64,000 nucleotides of DNA from JANJTB01 sp032027125. GTDB lineage: Bacteria > Bacteroidota > Ignavibacteria > Kapaibacteriales > UBA2268. The translations under genes were made by a program, and so were the position numbers. This document shows, piece after piece, positions 53,749 to 63,879 of this stretch. Numbering within the stretch: the first letter of the stretch is position 1; every line of letters starts with the position of its first letter. The stretch lies in contig JAVSMQ010000001.1 in assembly GCA_032027125.1 (NCBI GenBank), positions 87,113 to 151,112 of the forward strand. The letters run 5' to 3'. The notes beneath the pieces were generated by a model. The model did not search any database and had not been told where the DNA came from. It saw only the letters and a program-made list of their open reading frames with translations.

Positions 53749-55098
53749 TTACTGCCTTTGAGTCGCATGAACCGGATTTTTGTTTATATTCAGTAAATTA
53801 TCCTCTGCCTGTCTTACTCTTCTTATTTTGTCAGCAGATGCAGTATCTTTTTTCTTTTCATAAGCATTAGCCATCATATCAATTAAGCCATCCCTGATAA
53901 ACTGCCTCTTCTCTTTTTCTAAAATCTGCAGCCAGGCTCTTTGCTCGAAAAAAGGACCAATATTTGTTATCACTTTTTGAGGTGATTTTGCAGAATCTGC
54001 TTTGGCTCGGTCAAGTACTTTTGATAATCTGTAATATACTATATCTGTAGCTGCCTTTCCTGACTCAGCCGACTCTTCAGGTTCAATCCTTTGATAATAC
54101 TTCTTAACCTGTTCAGACAGTGAATTGACTGTTCCTGCATCAGCAAAATCATATACTTTAAATTTTGCAGGAAACGACGGACGTACTTTTAATCTGATAT
54201 TTTCAATACTGTTCTGAAAGTTTTTTTGTTTGAGAATATTCATTATTTCACGAACCTTGGCTGTAGTTAAATCGGAATCAACAAACAATAGTCCGCTGCC
54301 GATAAAAATATCACCCATAACCCCATCTAATCTTGAAAAATTTTTGAAAAGCATTTGTCTTATGAATTGTCCCTGATTATATACACGCTGGAAATCATCT
54401 CCGCCGAGTGCAGAGCGTGAACGTAATATTCTAAGTGTTTCATTTGGTTTATCAAAACCCAGCCATTCAATAATGCCTATTGCCTGAGAAAAACCAATTT
54501 CTGCATAATAATGGATTTTATCAACCTCGCCAATTCTGCATAATTCTTTAAAATAGGTCTTTTTGCCTCTTGATGCCCTTACAACGGTCAATTTATTTTG
54601 CCCCGTAGTATCGTCAAAACCTGCATCAGCATACGTATCACGAGGAATTGAAATTATTTCGATTCTACCGCTGTCCAAAAGTATCGAAATGATATGATTG
54701 GCATCAGCGTGTTTGAACCTGCTGCCTAATCTTGAGTCAACTCCTGTGACTGCAATATTAATTCTTCTGCCTGAATATACTCTGCGTATGTGTTTACCTG
54801 CATCTGAGTCATACTCATAATCCGGTAGTTCACTCGATTCGCTTACATTTATCACTTTTACACCGCTGTCGGCATCAGGCACTATTGCTTTCAAAAATTC
54901 AGTATCAAGCTGCTCGTTGTTATCCGCATCTGCAGACTCAATTGCTATTTCATGTTTGATTTTTTTAATTTCGTTATATTCAGACTTTAGATAAACACCT
55001 ACCATCACACCGGCAATCGCAAGTATGATAAACATAAATATCAAAGGGAATATTCTTCTCTTCTTTTTTGCAATCTTCTTTTTAGGCTTATTAACCAT
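53749..55098 (-). CDS. LytR-CpsA-Psr (LCP) family protein
   Basis: 449 residues. A Lys/Arg-rich cytoplasmic N-terminus precedes one transmembrane helix at about 17-39. The external LCP domain, about 110-320, is shown by INIAVTGVDSRLG, ISILLDSGRIEIISIPRDTY and the arginine-rich RILRSRSALGGDDFQRVYNQ. LCP enzymes in Gram-positive bacteria attach glycopolymers from lipid carriers to peptidoglycan; in didermic lineages the acceptor is not well known. Two CAAATTTA/CAAAAATA boxes (minus-strand -7-like) lie at 55124-55143. Confidence 0.83.
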   Translation of the reverse strand: MVNKPKKKIAKKKRRIFPLIFMFIILAIAGVMVGVYLKSEYNEIKKIKHEIAIESADADNNEQLDTEFLKAIVPDADSGVKVINVSESSELPDYEYDSDAGKHIRRVYSGRRINIAVTGVDSRLGSRFKHADANHIISILLDSGRIEIISIPRDTYADAGFDDTTGQNKLTVVRASRGKKTYFKELCRIGEVDKIHYYAEIGFSQAIGIIEWLGFDKPNETLRILRSRSALGGDDFQRVYNQGQFIRQMLFKNFSRLDGVMGDIFIGSGLLFVDSDLTTAKVREIMNILKQKNFQNSIENIRLKVRPSFPAKFKVYDFADAGTVNSLSEQVKKYYQRIEPEESAESGKAATDIVYYRLSKVLDRAKADSAKSPQKVITNIGPFFEQRAWLQILEKEKRQFIRDGLIDMMANAYEKKKDTASADKIRRVRQAEDNLLNINKNPVHATQRQ

Positions 55099-55480
55099 TT
55101 ATAATTAATATCCGCATATTCAACAAATTTATACTCAAAAATAACACTTTATTCACAAAGTTCGCAGTTTTATAAATATTAAAATTTATCAAATGCAAAT
55201 ATTATACCAATTTAATTATCTTTTCCCCTACAGATCTAAAATAAATTAAATCGGTCCGAAAAAACATCATCATCCTAAAATGCTTTAAATTCATCAATTA
55301 AAGTGTTTGAAATTGTGAAAATTTCAAGGGCAGGCAAATTACTTTTTTTTATAATCACAAATTTATTAGGTATAAATGCCAAATTCCTTACGGCTTGATT
55401 CTTTACTGTTATGTAAATCAGCTAATTTTACTTAATTTTGTAAACTTAAAATTTACGTTTTTTATAAAAATGAGAATAAT
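55099..55480. other. Intergenic stretch between divergent genes, promoters only
   Basis: AT-rich. It contains -7-like boxes for the LCP gene (55124-55131) and for the FTCD gene (TAATTTTG at 55433-55440). I see no gene, repeat or structured RNA. Confidence 0.55.
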
Positions 55481-57103
55481 ATGAAAAAAATTATCGAATG
55501 TGTTCCGAATTTTTCAGAAGGACGAAATAAAGAAGTTATTGAAGCTATTGCCGATGCAATCAGAAAAACAGAAGGTGTTACACTGCTTGACGTTGACCCG
55601 GGATTCTCGACAAACAGAACGGTTTATACTTTTGTCGGTGACCCGGATAGCGTTGTTGAAGGAGCTTTAGCCGGAGCAAGAACAGCACGAAAACTTATAG
55701 ATATGCGTAAACACGAGGGTGAACATCCTCGAATGGGTGCAATGGATGTCTGTCCTTTTGTACCGGTTGCTAATGTAACAATGGAAGAATGTGTCGAATG
55801 TTCCAAAAAATTTGCTGAAAAGGCTGCCGCAGAGCTTGGTATTCCGTTATATTTATACGAATATGCTGCAACTGAAGAACATAGGAAATCATTACCGCAA
55901 ATAAGACAGGGAGAATATGAAGGTTTTGCAAAAAAAATTCTAAAACCGGATTGGAAACCTGATTACGGTCCTGCTCAGTTTATTCCCGAATGGGGTGCCA
56001 CTGTAACAGGTGCAAGGCTGTTTTTGGTTGCTTACAATGTCAACGTACTTGGCACATCCAATCAGGCACACCGCATTGCCCTTAATCTTAGAGAAGCCGG
56101 CAGAAGCGCAGATGAACCCGGCAGATTGAAAGAAGTGAAAGGTCTTGGATGGTATGTTGAGGAATACGGAATGGCACAAATTTCGATGAATCTCACAAAT
56201 TACAAAGTTACTCCTGTTCATATTGCTTATGAAGAAGCGAAAAAAGATGCAATGGAGTTAAATGTTGGTATCGCAGGCTCTGAGCTTGTTGGGTTGATAC
56301 CTTTGGAAGCAATGCTGATGGCTGCAGATTATTATATCGAAAAAGAAAATCTTTTTATACTTGAAGAAAAGCAGAAAATTAAACTTGTCGTTGACAGATT
56401 GGGTCTGAATTCAGTTTCGAAATTTATACCTGAAAAAAGAATAATCGAATATATGATTGAGGAGAAAAAAGATGAACCTCTTGCTTCATTGACAGTCAGA
56501 AAGTTTATCGAAGAAATAGCTTCACGGAGTTCTGCTCCCGGCGGCGGTTCGGCATCGGCAGCTATTGCGGCAATCGGCACAGGACTTGGATGTATGGTTG
56601 CACAATTAACTTACGGAGTCAGAAAATTTGACCATCTTGATGCAGAAATGAGGAAAATTATCCCCCCTCTGCACAATATTACTCAGGATTTAATTCCTAT
56701 GATTGATGCTGATACAAACGCATTTAATGATTATATGGATGCACTCAGAATGCCAAAAGCAAATGAAGAGGATAAAGCTTTACGTACAGCGGCAATGCAG
56801 TCCGGTCTTCAAAAAGCAATCGAAATACCGCTGAATACTATGCGTTACGGAAATAAAGCCTGGGAGTGGATGCTCGAAGTTGCAAAATACGGAAATATTG
56901 CTTCCAAGTCTGATATTGAGGTTGGCTCGCGTGCATTGGAAGTAGGAATCTGGGGAGCTTACAAAAATGTGATGATTAATTTACCCGGAATCAAGGATGC
57001 TGATTTTAAATCACTGATTATTTCTGAATCAGAACAAATATTGAAAAATTCAGAAGCAAAATGTAAAGAAATTCTTGATATCTTGGATAAAAGAGTAAAA
57101 TAA
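55481..57103 (+). CDS. Bifunctional glutamate formimidoyltransferase/formimidoyl-THF cyclodeaminase
   Basis: 540 residues, the same length and order as animal FTCD. The N-terminal transferase domain begins KKIIECVPNFSEGRN and has catalytic H82 in EHPRMGAMDVCPFVP. The C-terminal cyclodeaminase domain, from about 330, has SSAPGGGSASAAIAAIGTGL and MIDADTNAFNDYM. It moves the formimino group from formiminoglutamate, a histidine breakdown product, to tetrahydrofolate and closes it to methenyl-THF with release of ammonia. No other hut gene lies nearby. It has its own upstream promoter-like box. Confidence 0.93.
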   Translation: MKKIIECVPNFSEGRNKEVIEAIADAIRKTEGVTLLDVDPGFSTNRTVYTFVGDPDSVVEGALAGARTARKLIDMRKHEGEHPRMGAMDVCPFVPVANVTMEECVECSKKFAEKAAAELGIPLYLYEYAATEEHRKSLPQIRQGEYEGFAKKILKPDWKPDYGPAQFIPEWGATVTGARLFLVAYNVNVLGTSNQAHRIALNLREAGRSADEPGRLKEVKGLGWYVEEYGMAQISMNLTNYKVTPVHIAYEEAKKDAMELNVGIAGSELVGLIPLEAMLMAADYYIEKENLFILEEKQKIKLVVDRLGLNSVSKFIPEKRIIEYMIEEKKDEPLASLTVRKFIEEIASRSSAPGGGSASAAIAAIGTGLGCMVAQLTYGVRKFDHLDAEMRKIIPPLHNITQDLIPMIDADTNAFNDYMDALRMPKANEEDKALRTAAMQSGLQKAIEIPLNTMRYGNKAWEWMLEVAKYGNIASKSDIEVGSRALEVGIWGAYKNVMINLPGIKDADFKSLIISESEQILKNSEAKCKEILDILDKRVK

Positions 57104-57120
57104 AAGCAGGCAAATAATTT

Positions 57121-57178
57121 ACCACATAAGGTACATAAGGAAATGAATACTTATATTAACTTATGTGCCTTATGTGGT
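57121..57178. repeat. Long near-perfect hairpin, ACCACATAAGG type
   Basis: Left arm 57121-57139 (accacataaggtacataag) and right arm 57160-57178 match at 18 of 19 positions over a 20-nt loop. Placed between convergent genes, it may act as a terminator, but the sequence looks like a dispersed repeat with an internal AAGG/CATAAG repeat. Confidence 0.75.
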
Positions 57179-57219
57179 TGAAAAGTATATTACTTCAAAC
57201 AATTACACCGATGCAAATA

Positions 57220-58698
57220 CTACTCATCAAACATAGTTCCTTTATTTAAAATCCATTTATCATCCAGAACTCTTTTTACTACACGCATTTCATCAATTGC
57301 TGATTTTCCGTACATTTTTTCGAGATAAGGTTTTTTCAATTTACCTATACCATGTTCGGCTGATACAGTTCCTCCAAGCGATAATGCAAGTTCAATAGTT
57401 CGGTCGTAGAATTCACGAGCAATTTTATACTCATCATCATTCCGGCAGAAAATATTAGCATGCAGGTGGCTGTTGCCAATATGACCGAAAACAACATATT
57501 CCAGATTGATTTGTGAAAAATTTTCCAAATAATAATTGAACAGTAAAGGAAATTCCGAATCGGGTACTGCGCAATCAAGTCCCACCTTTTTCTGGCTGTT
57601 ATTTGTTAGATTTTCGTACACCTGTAATGGCAATTCATGGCGGAATTCTCTTAATTTTAGATGCTCTTTTTCATTTTGAGCAAACCAGGTATCATCAGAA
57701 AGCGCGGTAAACTTTTGAATAATTTCATACCAGTCATTGATTATTTTTTCTTCAAATTTCAGGTCAATTTCCTGTTCAAACCATACAGCACCTATTGCAT
57801 TCAACGGGATTTCAGAATATTTCGGTCGGAGCAGGTTTAACGATTGTTTGTCAAAATACTCAATCAGTCTGGCTGACAAACCATCATTTTCAGAAATAGA
57901 AATTTTATTATTTATTCTGCTTTTATCCCGAATCTCAATTACAAAATCAAGCAATTTTGAATTATCATCAAAGAATACAATGCCGCCTAATACTGAATCA
58001 GGTCGCGGTAATACTTGTAATTCAATTTCGGCAAAAATGCAGAGTGTTCCTTCCGAACCAATCAGCAAATCAATTGCATCCATATTTTCTTTTGCAAAGT
58101 ATCCCGAAGCATTTTTAACATGCGGCATTTTGTAAGTCGGTATTTGTAATTTATATTCTCTGCCGGAGTCTGATTTTAAGGTCAATTCGAATCCGTTTGC
58201 AAATACCTCTCCCCTTTTAAGTGTAATCAACTCACCGCAGGAAAGAACTGCCTTAATACCTGTAATGTAATCTCGGATTGGACCATATTTGAAAGTTCTG
58301 GCACCTGATGCATTCGTAGCTGTATTGCCTCCAATAGAAGCATTAATTTCAGTAGGATTGACAGGTAAAAACAAATTGTACTCGTGAAGGAAAATATCAA
58401 GTTCATCAAGAGTAACCGAAGCACCTACTGATACTATTCCTTCCGATAAAATTGAGATTGATTTGAATTTTTCAGTAGAAATTACTGCCCCGCCCTGAGG
58501 AACCCTGCCGCCCGTTATTCCGGTGCCGGCACCGGAAGTTGTTACAGGGTTATCATTTTCATATAAATATTCGAGATAAGTTGTCAATTCATCAATATTT
58601 TCAGGTAAAAATAATTTATCGGCATTACCCTTTAGATTCGATGAATCGAATGTATAAGGATGAATAATATCTTCATCAGTTTTGAATTTAATTGTCAT
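57220..58698 (-). CDS. FAD-binding oxidase/dehydrogenase (GlcD / D-lactate dehydrogenase type)
   Basis: 492 residues. The PCMH-type FAD domain shows PVTTSGAGTGITGGRVPQGG and GGNTATNASGARTFKYGPIR. The C-terminal cap has GHIGNSHLHANIFC and the conserved SAEHGIGKLKKPYLEKMYG. Such flavoenzymes oxidise D-2-hydroxy acids (glycolate, D-lactate, D-2-hydroxyglutarate) with an iron-sulfur or quinone partner; no glcE or glcF is adjacent. A CAAATTTA box at 58719-58726 precedes it on the minus strand. Confidence 0.9.
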   Translation of the reverse strand: MTIKFKTDEDIIHPYTFDSSNLKGNADKLFLPENIDELTTYLEYLYENDNPVTTSGAGTGITGGRVPQGGAVISTEKFKSISILSEGIVSVGASVTLDELDIFLHEYNLFLPVNPTEINASIGGNTATNASGARTFKYGPIRDYITGIKAVLSCGELITLKRGEVFANGFELTLKSDSGREYKLQIPTYKMPHVKNASGYFAKENMDAIDLLIGSEGTLCIFAEIELQVLPRPDSVLGGIVFFDDNSKLLDFVIEIRDKSRINNKISISENDGLSARLIEYFDKQSLNLLRPKYSEIPLNAIGAVWFEQEIDLKFEEKIINDWYEIIQKFTALSDDTWFAQNEKEHLKLREFRHELPLQVYENLTNNSQKKVGLDCAVPDSEFPLLFNYYLENFSQINLEYVVFGHIGNSHLHANIFCRNDDEYKIAREFYDRTIELALSLGGTVSAEHGIGKLKKPYLEKMYGKSAIDEMRVVKRVLDDKWILNKGTMFDE

Positions 58699-58840
58699 TA
58701 TGCTCTTGAATTTAAATGCAAATTTAAAAAATTTATATTCAATAAATAATTAACGTGTCAATAGCCTCAAAATTTTGCTTATTTTTGTTGGGTATAGTAA
58801 ATCTGTAATTAAATATTAAATCGAATATTAGTATAATTAA

Positions 58841-60169
58841 ATGAATATTATTATAATTGGAGCTGGAGATATAGGTTTTCATCTTTGCAGTAAACTTATT
58901 GAAGATGAGAACAACTGTACTATCATTGAACTTGACCCGCTTATTGCACAGAAAGCCGGCGAGCATTTAGATGCTCATATAATAGTCGGAAGCGGTACGA
59001 GTTATAAGATATTGCAGAATGCAAAGATATCATCAGCAGATATTTTCATAGCTGTCACGCAAAATGATGAACTCAATTTGATTGCATGTATGATGGCAAA
59101 AAAATCAGGGGTAGCAACAACAATTGCCCGAATTCGTAATCCTGAATATTTTTCAATGAAGCCAACAGACTTCGGTGTTGATTTGGCTATTCACCCTGAA
59201 CTTGAAGTTGCAAATGCTGTAATCCAATTGGTTAGGCAGTCAAGTGCTACAGATTATTTCGAGTTTGAGAATGGAAAGATAAAAATAATCGGAATCAGAT
59301 TAGAAGATAATTTCGATTATTTTGGTGATACATTGATAAAGTTAAGTAAACATTTTGCTCATATACCTTTAAGAATTTTAGCAATTAAACGCAATGATAC
59401 AACTATTATTCCGAAAGGTTATGATACTTTAGAAAAAGGTGACCGGATATATGTTGTATGCGGTAGTCAGCATTATAAAGAAACTCTCAAATTTTTCGGT
59501 AAAATAAACGCTAATATTAATAAAGTAATGATAGTAGGCGGAGGCTTGGTAGGTCAGTATATTGCACAAGAACTGGAAAAAAGAGTCAGCGTAAAAATCC
59601 TTGAATCTAATGAGATGAAAGCAAATTTGCTTGCCCAGAACTTAAATAAAAGTCTTGTAATTCATGCTGACGGTACCGATATTGATCTGCTTTTAAGCGA
59701 GGATTTATCTGAGATGGATGAGTTTATCGCTGTATCAGGCGACGACGAAACAAATATAATCACAAGTATGATTGCATATCAAATGAAGGTTTCGAGACGA
59801 ATAATCATGGTCAAGAATGTTGATTATCTCAGGTTGTCAAGTGCTTTAGGTGTAGATTCGATTTTATGCAAACCGTTGATTTCGGTTAACGTAATCAGAC
59901 AATTCATACGTAGAAAAAAACACGCTTCATTTGCTGAAATTCCAGGATGCGATGCTGTAATTCTCGAAATGGAAGCCAATTATAAATCAAAAATTATTAA
60001 AAAGCCACTAAGTGAAATTAAAATTCCGAGCGATGTTTTATTTGGAGCTATTTTAAAACGAAACAACCAATTCGAGATTCCAACCGGTTCCACTCAGATT
60101 GAAGCAGGTGATAAAGTTATTGTCTTTTATCAACCCGGTTTACTGAAAGAAATTGAAAAATTATTTTAA
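58841..60169 (+). CDS. trkA: Trk potassium uptake regulatory subunit TrkA
   Basis: 442 residues with two tandem RCK units, each a Rossmann domain plus TrkA-C. Dinucleotide motifs are IIIGAGDIGFHLCSKL at the start and VMIVGGGLVGQYIAQ near 229. TrkA forms a cytosolic ring that binds NAD(H) or ATP and gates the TrkH channel, encoded 12 bp downstream. A TATTTTTG box at 58780-58787 lies upstream. Confidence 0.93.
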   Translation: MNIIIIGAGDIGFHLCSKLIEDENNCTIIELDPLIAQKAGEHLDAHIIVGSGTSYKILQNAKISSADIFIAVTQNDELNLIACMMAKKSGVATTIARIRNPEYFSMKPTDFGVDLAIHPELEVANAVIQLVRQSSATDYFEFENGKIKIIGIRLEDNFDYFGDTLIKLSKHFAHIPLRILAIKRNDTTIIPKGYDTLEKGDRIYVVCGSQHYKETLKFFGKINANINKVMIVGGGLVGQYIAQELEKRVSVKILESNEMKANLLAQNLNKSLVIHADGTDIDLLLSEDLSEMDEFIAVSGDDETNIITSMIAYQMKVSRRIIMVKNVDYLRLSSALGVDSILCKPLISVNVIRQFIRRKKHASFAEIPGCDAVILEMEANYKSKIIKKPLSEIKIPSDVLFGAILKRNNQFEIPTGSTQIEAGDKVIVFYQPGLLKEIEKLF

Positions 60170-60181
60170 CAAATCAGATAT

Positions 60182-61627
60182 ATGCGTTATTCAATAGTAG
60201 CAAAAATACTCAGTTATCTTCTTGTATTTCTTGGATTAACAATGATTACTCCACTCCCGTTTTCATATTATTACGGTGGAAGCGATTTTTGGGGAATTGC
60301 ATTAAGTGCGGGTATTTGTTTGATTATTGGATTAGCAGGGGTATATTTTATACCGACGAACAACAAAGATATAAGGTCAAAGGAAGGATTTGCAATTGTT
60401 TCTTTTGGTTGGCTGACGTTTGCCCTGTTTGGTAGTCTGCCCTATCTTCTGGGAGGTGCAACTGACAGTTTTACCGATGCTTTTTTTGAAACCATGTCCG
60501 GTATAACAACTACAGGGGCATCAGTTTTTCACAATGTAGAAGCAATTCCGCACGGTGTTTTGTTCTGGCGGAGTCTTACGCATTGGTTCGGAGGTATGGG
60601 AATAATTGTTTTGACGATTGCTATACTTCCTTTTCTCGGAGTCGGTGGAATGCAGTTATTTAAAGCCGAAGTGCCCGGACCGGTAGTTGATAAATTATCA
60701 CCGAGAATTACGGAAACAGCCAAAATTCTCTGGGGTGTTTATTTGTTTTTTACAATAGTTCAGACAATTCTACTGCTGCTGGGCGGCATGAATTTGTTTG
60801 ATTCATTATGTCATTCTTTCGGAACAATGGCTACAGGCGGATTTTCAACAAAAAATGCAAGTGTAGGCGCATATTCAAGTGCATATATTGATTATGTAAT
60901 TATCGTTTTTATGATTTTAGCAGGAACAAATTTTTCTTTACTTTATTGGCTTTTACGGGGCAAGTTCAGAAATCTTTTTACAAATGGAGAATTCAGATTT
61001 TACATTTCAATAATACTTCTTTCAACATTTTTTATTGGAATTCATCTGTTTTTTAATCATAACGGTAATGTTTTTGATAGTCTTAGATATTCACTGTTTC
61101 AAGTCGTATCAATAATGACTACTACCGGATTTGCAACGGCGGATTACGAACTTTGGTCACCATCATCTCAGTTAATTCTGTTCGGGCTTATGTTTGTTGG
61201 CGGTTGCGCCGGATCAACAGGAGGCGGTTTGAAAGTTATCAGGCTGATAATTCTTTTTAAATTTATTTACAATGAGTTGGTAAGGCTGATTCATCCGCAG
61301 GCGATAATTTACGTAAAATTCGGAAGCCTTTCTATTGACAAAAAAGTTCTTGTAAACGTTGCCGGTTTTTTTATGATTTATGTTATGATTGCAGCCGCAG
61401 GTACTATAATTGTATCTTTTTTTGATATTGATTTGTTGACATCATTCGGTGCGGTTGCAGCCACATTGAACAATGTAGGACCGGGCATAGGATATGTAGG
61501 TCCTACTGAAAATTACTCCCAAATGCCCGATGCCGTTAAATGGATACTTTCATTATTAATGATGTTAGGCAGACTTGAAATATACACTGTGGTTATACTT
61601 ATGGCTCCGGCTTTCTGGAAAAAATAA
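60182..61627 (+). CDS. trkH: Trk potassium uptake channel subunit TrkH
   Basis: 481 residues with multiple transmembrane helices. The four selectivity-filter glycines are seen in TTGASVF, MATGGFST, TTTGFATAD and NNVGPGIG. It conducts potassium across the inner membrane under control of TrkA, whose gene is immediately upstream. Confidence 0.93.
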   Translation: MRYSIVAKILSYLLVFLGLTMITPLPFSYYYGGSDFWGIALSAGICLIIGLAGVYFIPTNNKDIRSKEGFAIVSFGWLTFALFGSLPYLLGGATDSFTDAFFETMSGITTTGASVFHNVEAIPHGVLFWRSLTHWFGGMGIIVLTIAILPFLGVGGMQLFKAEVPGPVVDKLSPRITETAKILWGVYLFFTIVQTILLLLGGMNLFDSLCHSFGTMATGGFSTKNASVGAYSSAYIDYVIIVFMILAGTNFSLLYWLLRGKFRNLFTNGEFRFYISIILLSTFFIGIHLFFNHNGNVFDSLRYSLFQVVSIMTTTGFATADYELWSPSSQLILFGLMFVGGCAGSTGGGLKVIRLIILFKFIYNELVRLIHPQAIIYVKFGSLSIDKKVLVNVAGFFMIYVMIAAAGTIIVSFFDIDLLTSFGAVAATLNNVGPGIGYVGPTENYSQMPDAVKWILSLLMMLGRLEIYTVVILMAPAFWKK

Positions 61628-61705
61628 ATTTTGGGATTGTAACTTTTTCCATGTTATTTCATCTTTATATATGTAATGAATTTCAAATATTTTCAGGATA
61701 TTTCA

Positions 61706-63643
61706 ATGAAAATTCTTCTATCTTTTTGTTTGTTAATACTTATAACATCAGTCTCTGAAGCACAAATTTCCAAACGAATCAGCGGAAAGGTGATTTCGTC
61801 GGAAGATAATAAGCCGGTAATCAATGCATCGGTTATTCTGGAAGGAAGCGTTCACTTTACTTACACAAGTAAAAAGGACGGCTCTTTTGTTCTGAATCTG
61901 AACAATGATAAAGGAAGAATCATTGTAAGTTGTAAGGAATTTGAAACAATGATAATTCCTGTAACAAAAGATTCCTTAAATATGATTGTAAAATTAGATA
62001 AGAAGGTCTTAACGAAAGACGATATAATAGCAGTCGAAACTGATAAAGATAAGTTTGGAGAAATTTTATCGGACTCTGCAATGATTTCGGAATTAAGACC
62101 CATTAAGACCGGATTAAAAGGTAAATCGTTTTCAAAAAAATCTGAATTTTCAATGATGGCATCAGAATCAAGGGCTTCAACTATAGGAGGTGAAGGCTCA
62201 GATATGGGAGACGGTATGATGGCTTCTCCATTAGTTCCATCAGATGGGTATCCTTTAGGTGGACAGAAAGCATCATCCGGATTATTAACAGCAGGTGAGG
62301 TTAATGATTTTTCAAAATGGCAGATGTGGAATGACATAGCTGCAAATGATTTATCACAATACAAAGATATATGGAAAATTTATCCCGATAAAAGATTTAC
62401 TCTGCAAATTGAGAATGAATACCACTCACCGGTTTTCGGAGCCAAAGTAAATTTACTTGAAAACGGATTTGTGATTTGGTCATCATATACTGATAATACA
62501 GGAAAAGCAGAGTTATGGCAAAATCCATTTACTAATATCCCTTCTAAAGTAGAAAATATTTCGATTGAAATTGAATATAAGGGAAAATATTATCAAATTC
62601 AACAGGCAAAACAATTTTCAGAAGGGATGAATTTTCTCAGAATTGAAACCGGCTGTTTAAAACCAAATTCTGCTGACATTGTGTTTTTAGTTGATGCTAC
62701 CGGCTCTATGGGAGATGAAATCAATTATCTGAAAATGGATTTGCAGGCAATAATGAAAGATATTAAGGATACACTGCCAAACATAAATTTCAATCTGGGA
62801 GCAGTATTTTATCGCGATACTACGGATAAATATATCACAAGGCAATCTGATTTAAATTCTGATATAGCAGTTACTTCTGAATTTATTAATCAAAATGATG
62901 CCGGCGGCGGCGGTGACTTTCCCGAGGCAGTTCACCGCGGACTTGATGCAGCTATAAATCATTTGTCATGGCGGGAAGATGCTATGACAAAAGTAATTTT
63001 CCTTGTTTTGGATGCCCCCCCACATACCAATCCTGAAGTCGTTTCTGAGTTGCAGGCATTAATACTAAAAGCATCCGAAAAAGGGATAAGAATAATTCCA
63101 GTAAGCTGCAGCGGTATTGATAAAAGTACTGAGTATTTATTGCGTTCAATGGCACTTTTGACTAACGGCACTTACACCTTTTTGACTGACGACAGCGGAA
63201 TAGGTAATCCGCATATAAAACCCACAACCGATAAATATGATGTAGAAACTCTTAAACAATTATTGGTCAGGCTTGTTTATCAGTATTCATATTATCCTGA
63301 ATGTGCAACTTTTTATCCCGAACTTGTTAATGATACACTTGATGTAAGATTTCCGGATAAGGGTGGCGATAGCACTTCAGAAGATATTGAGGAAGCCAAA
63401 GCACTATCCTTCTTCAAATATTATCCTAACCCTTCATTCGGAGACATTAATATTGAGCTTACAGGTGAAGCTGAAGAATTATTTATTGCCGATATCAGCG
63501 GGAAAATAATTTTCAGGATAAATCCCAAAGGGCGTCTTAGAATTTTTATAAATATTTCCGAATATCCTTCAGGAATGTACAATATTATGTATCAGTACAA
63601 ACCGGACAAATGGCTTAAAGGTAAAATCGTATTAATGCACTAA
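61706..63643 (+). CDS. Surface-exposed von Willebrand A protein with T9SS sorting domain
   Basis: The ATG at 61706 (645 residues) has AGGA 7 nt upstream and opens into the signal peptide MKILLSFCLLILITSVSEAQ; an ATG at 61676 is less likely. Residues about 25-105 form a carboxypeptidase-regulatory-like/CNA-B beta domain (ISGKVISSEDNKPVINASVI). A VWA domain follows with a MIDAS-type VDATGSMGDE at about 329. Near the C-terminus is the sorting domain (FFKYYPNPSFGDINIELTGE). VWA folds bind metal and protein ligands, so an adhesive or sensing surface role is likely. It follows the trk genes by about 80 bp but is probably separate. Confidence 0.85.
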   Translation: MKILLSFCLLILITSVSEAQISKRISGKVISSEDNKPVINASVILEGSVHFTYTSKKDGSFVLNLNNDKGRIIVSCKEFETMIIPVTKDSLNMIVKLDKKVLTKDDIIAVETDKDKFGEILSDSAMISELRPIKTGLKGKSFSKKSEFSMMASESRASTIGGEGSDMGDGMMASPLVPSDGYPLGGQKASSGLLTAGEVNDFSKWQMWNDIAANDLSQYKDIWKIYPDKRFTLQIENEYHSPVFGAKVNLLENGFVIWSSYTDNTGKAELWQNPFTNIPSKVENISIEIEYKGKYYQIQQAKQFSEGMNFLRIETGCLKPNSADIVFLVDATGSMGDEINYLKMDLQAIMKDIKDTLPNINFNLGAVFYRDTTDKYITRQSDLNSDIAVTSEFINQNDAGGGGDFPEAVHRGLDAAINHLSWREDAMTKVIFLVLDAPPHTNPEVVSELQALILKASEKGIRIIPVSCSGIDKSTEYLLRSMALLTNGTYTFLTDDSGIGNPHIKPTTDKYDVETLKQLLVRLVYQYSYYPECATFYPELVNDTLDVRFPDKGGDSTSEDIEEAKALSFFKYYPNPSFGDINIELTGEAEELFIADISGKIIFRINPKGRLRIFINISEYPSGMYNIMYQYKPDKWLKGKIVLMH

Positions 63644-63649
63644 AATGTA

Positions 63650-63687
63650 AAAAAATCCTGCTTAATAGGTTTACTATTAAGCAGGAT
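63650..63687 (-). terminator. Rho-independent terminator for a minus-strand gene from the right
   Basis: ATCCTGCTTAATAG at 63655-63668 and CTATTAAGCAGGAT at 63674-63687 form a perfect 14-bp stem with a 5-nt loop. The A-run at 63650-63655 gives a T-run only on the minus strand, so it ends leftward transcription and also shields the convergent VWA gene. Confidence 0.85.
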
Positions 63688-63879
63688 CATATGATTCAGA
63701 AAAAGAAACGACACCTACACGTCTAAATATCAGTTTCAATTTGCTGTTGAGCAGTTACAATTTGTCCGGATGCTTCAAGAGTTCAAGCAAATAACCGGAA
63801 AGTTTAAGTAATTAATGAAGTTACTGACTGTTTAGCAAACTTTCAAAAACTACATCTGAATATTTTGTTGAGCGTGTGA

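Noticed and set aside
57121..57178. Long hairpin considered as a standard terminator
   Set aside because: It lacks a T-run on either side and its sequence looks repeat-like, so it is listed as a repeat.
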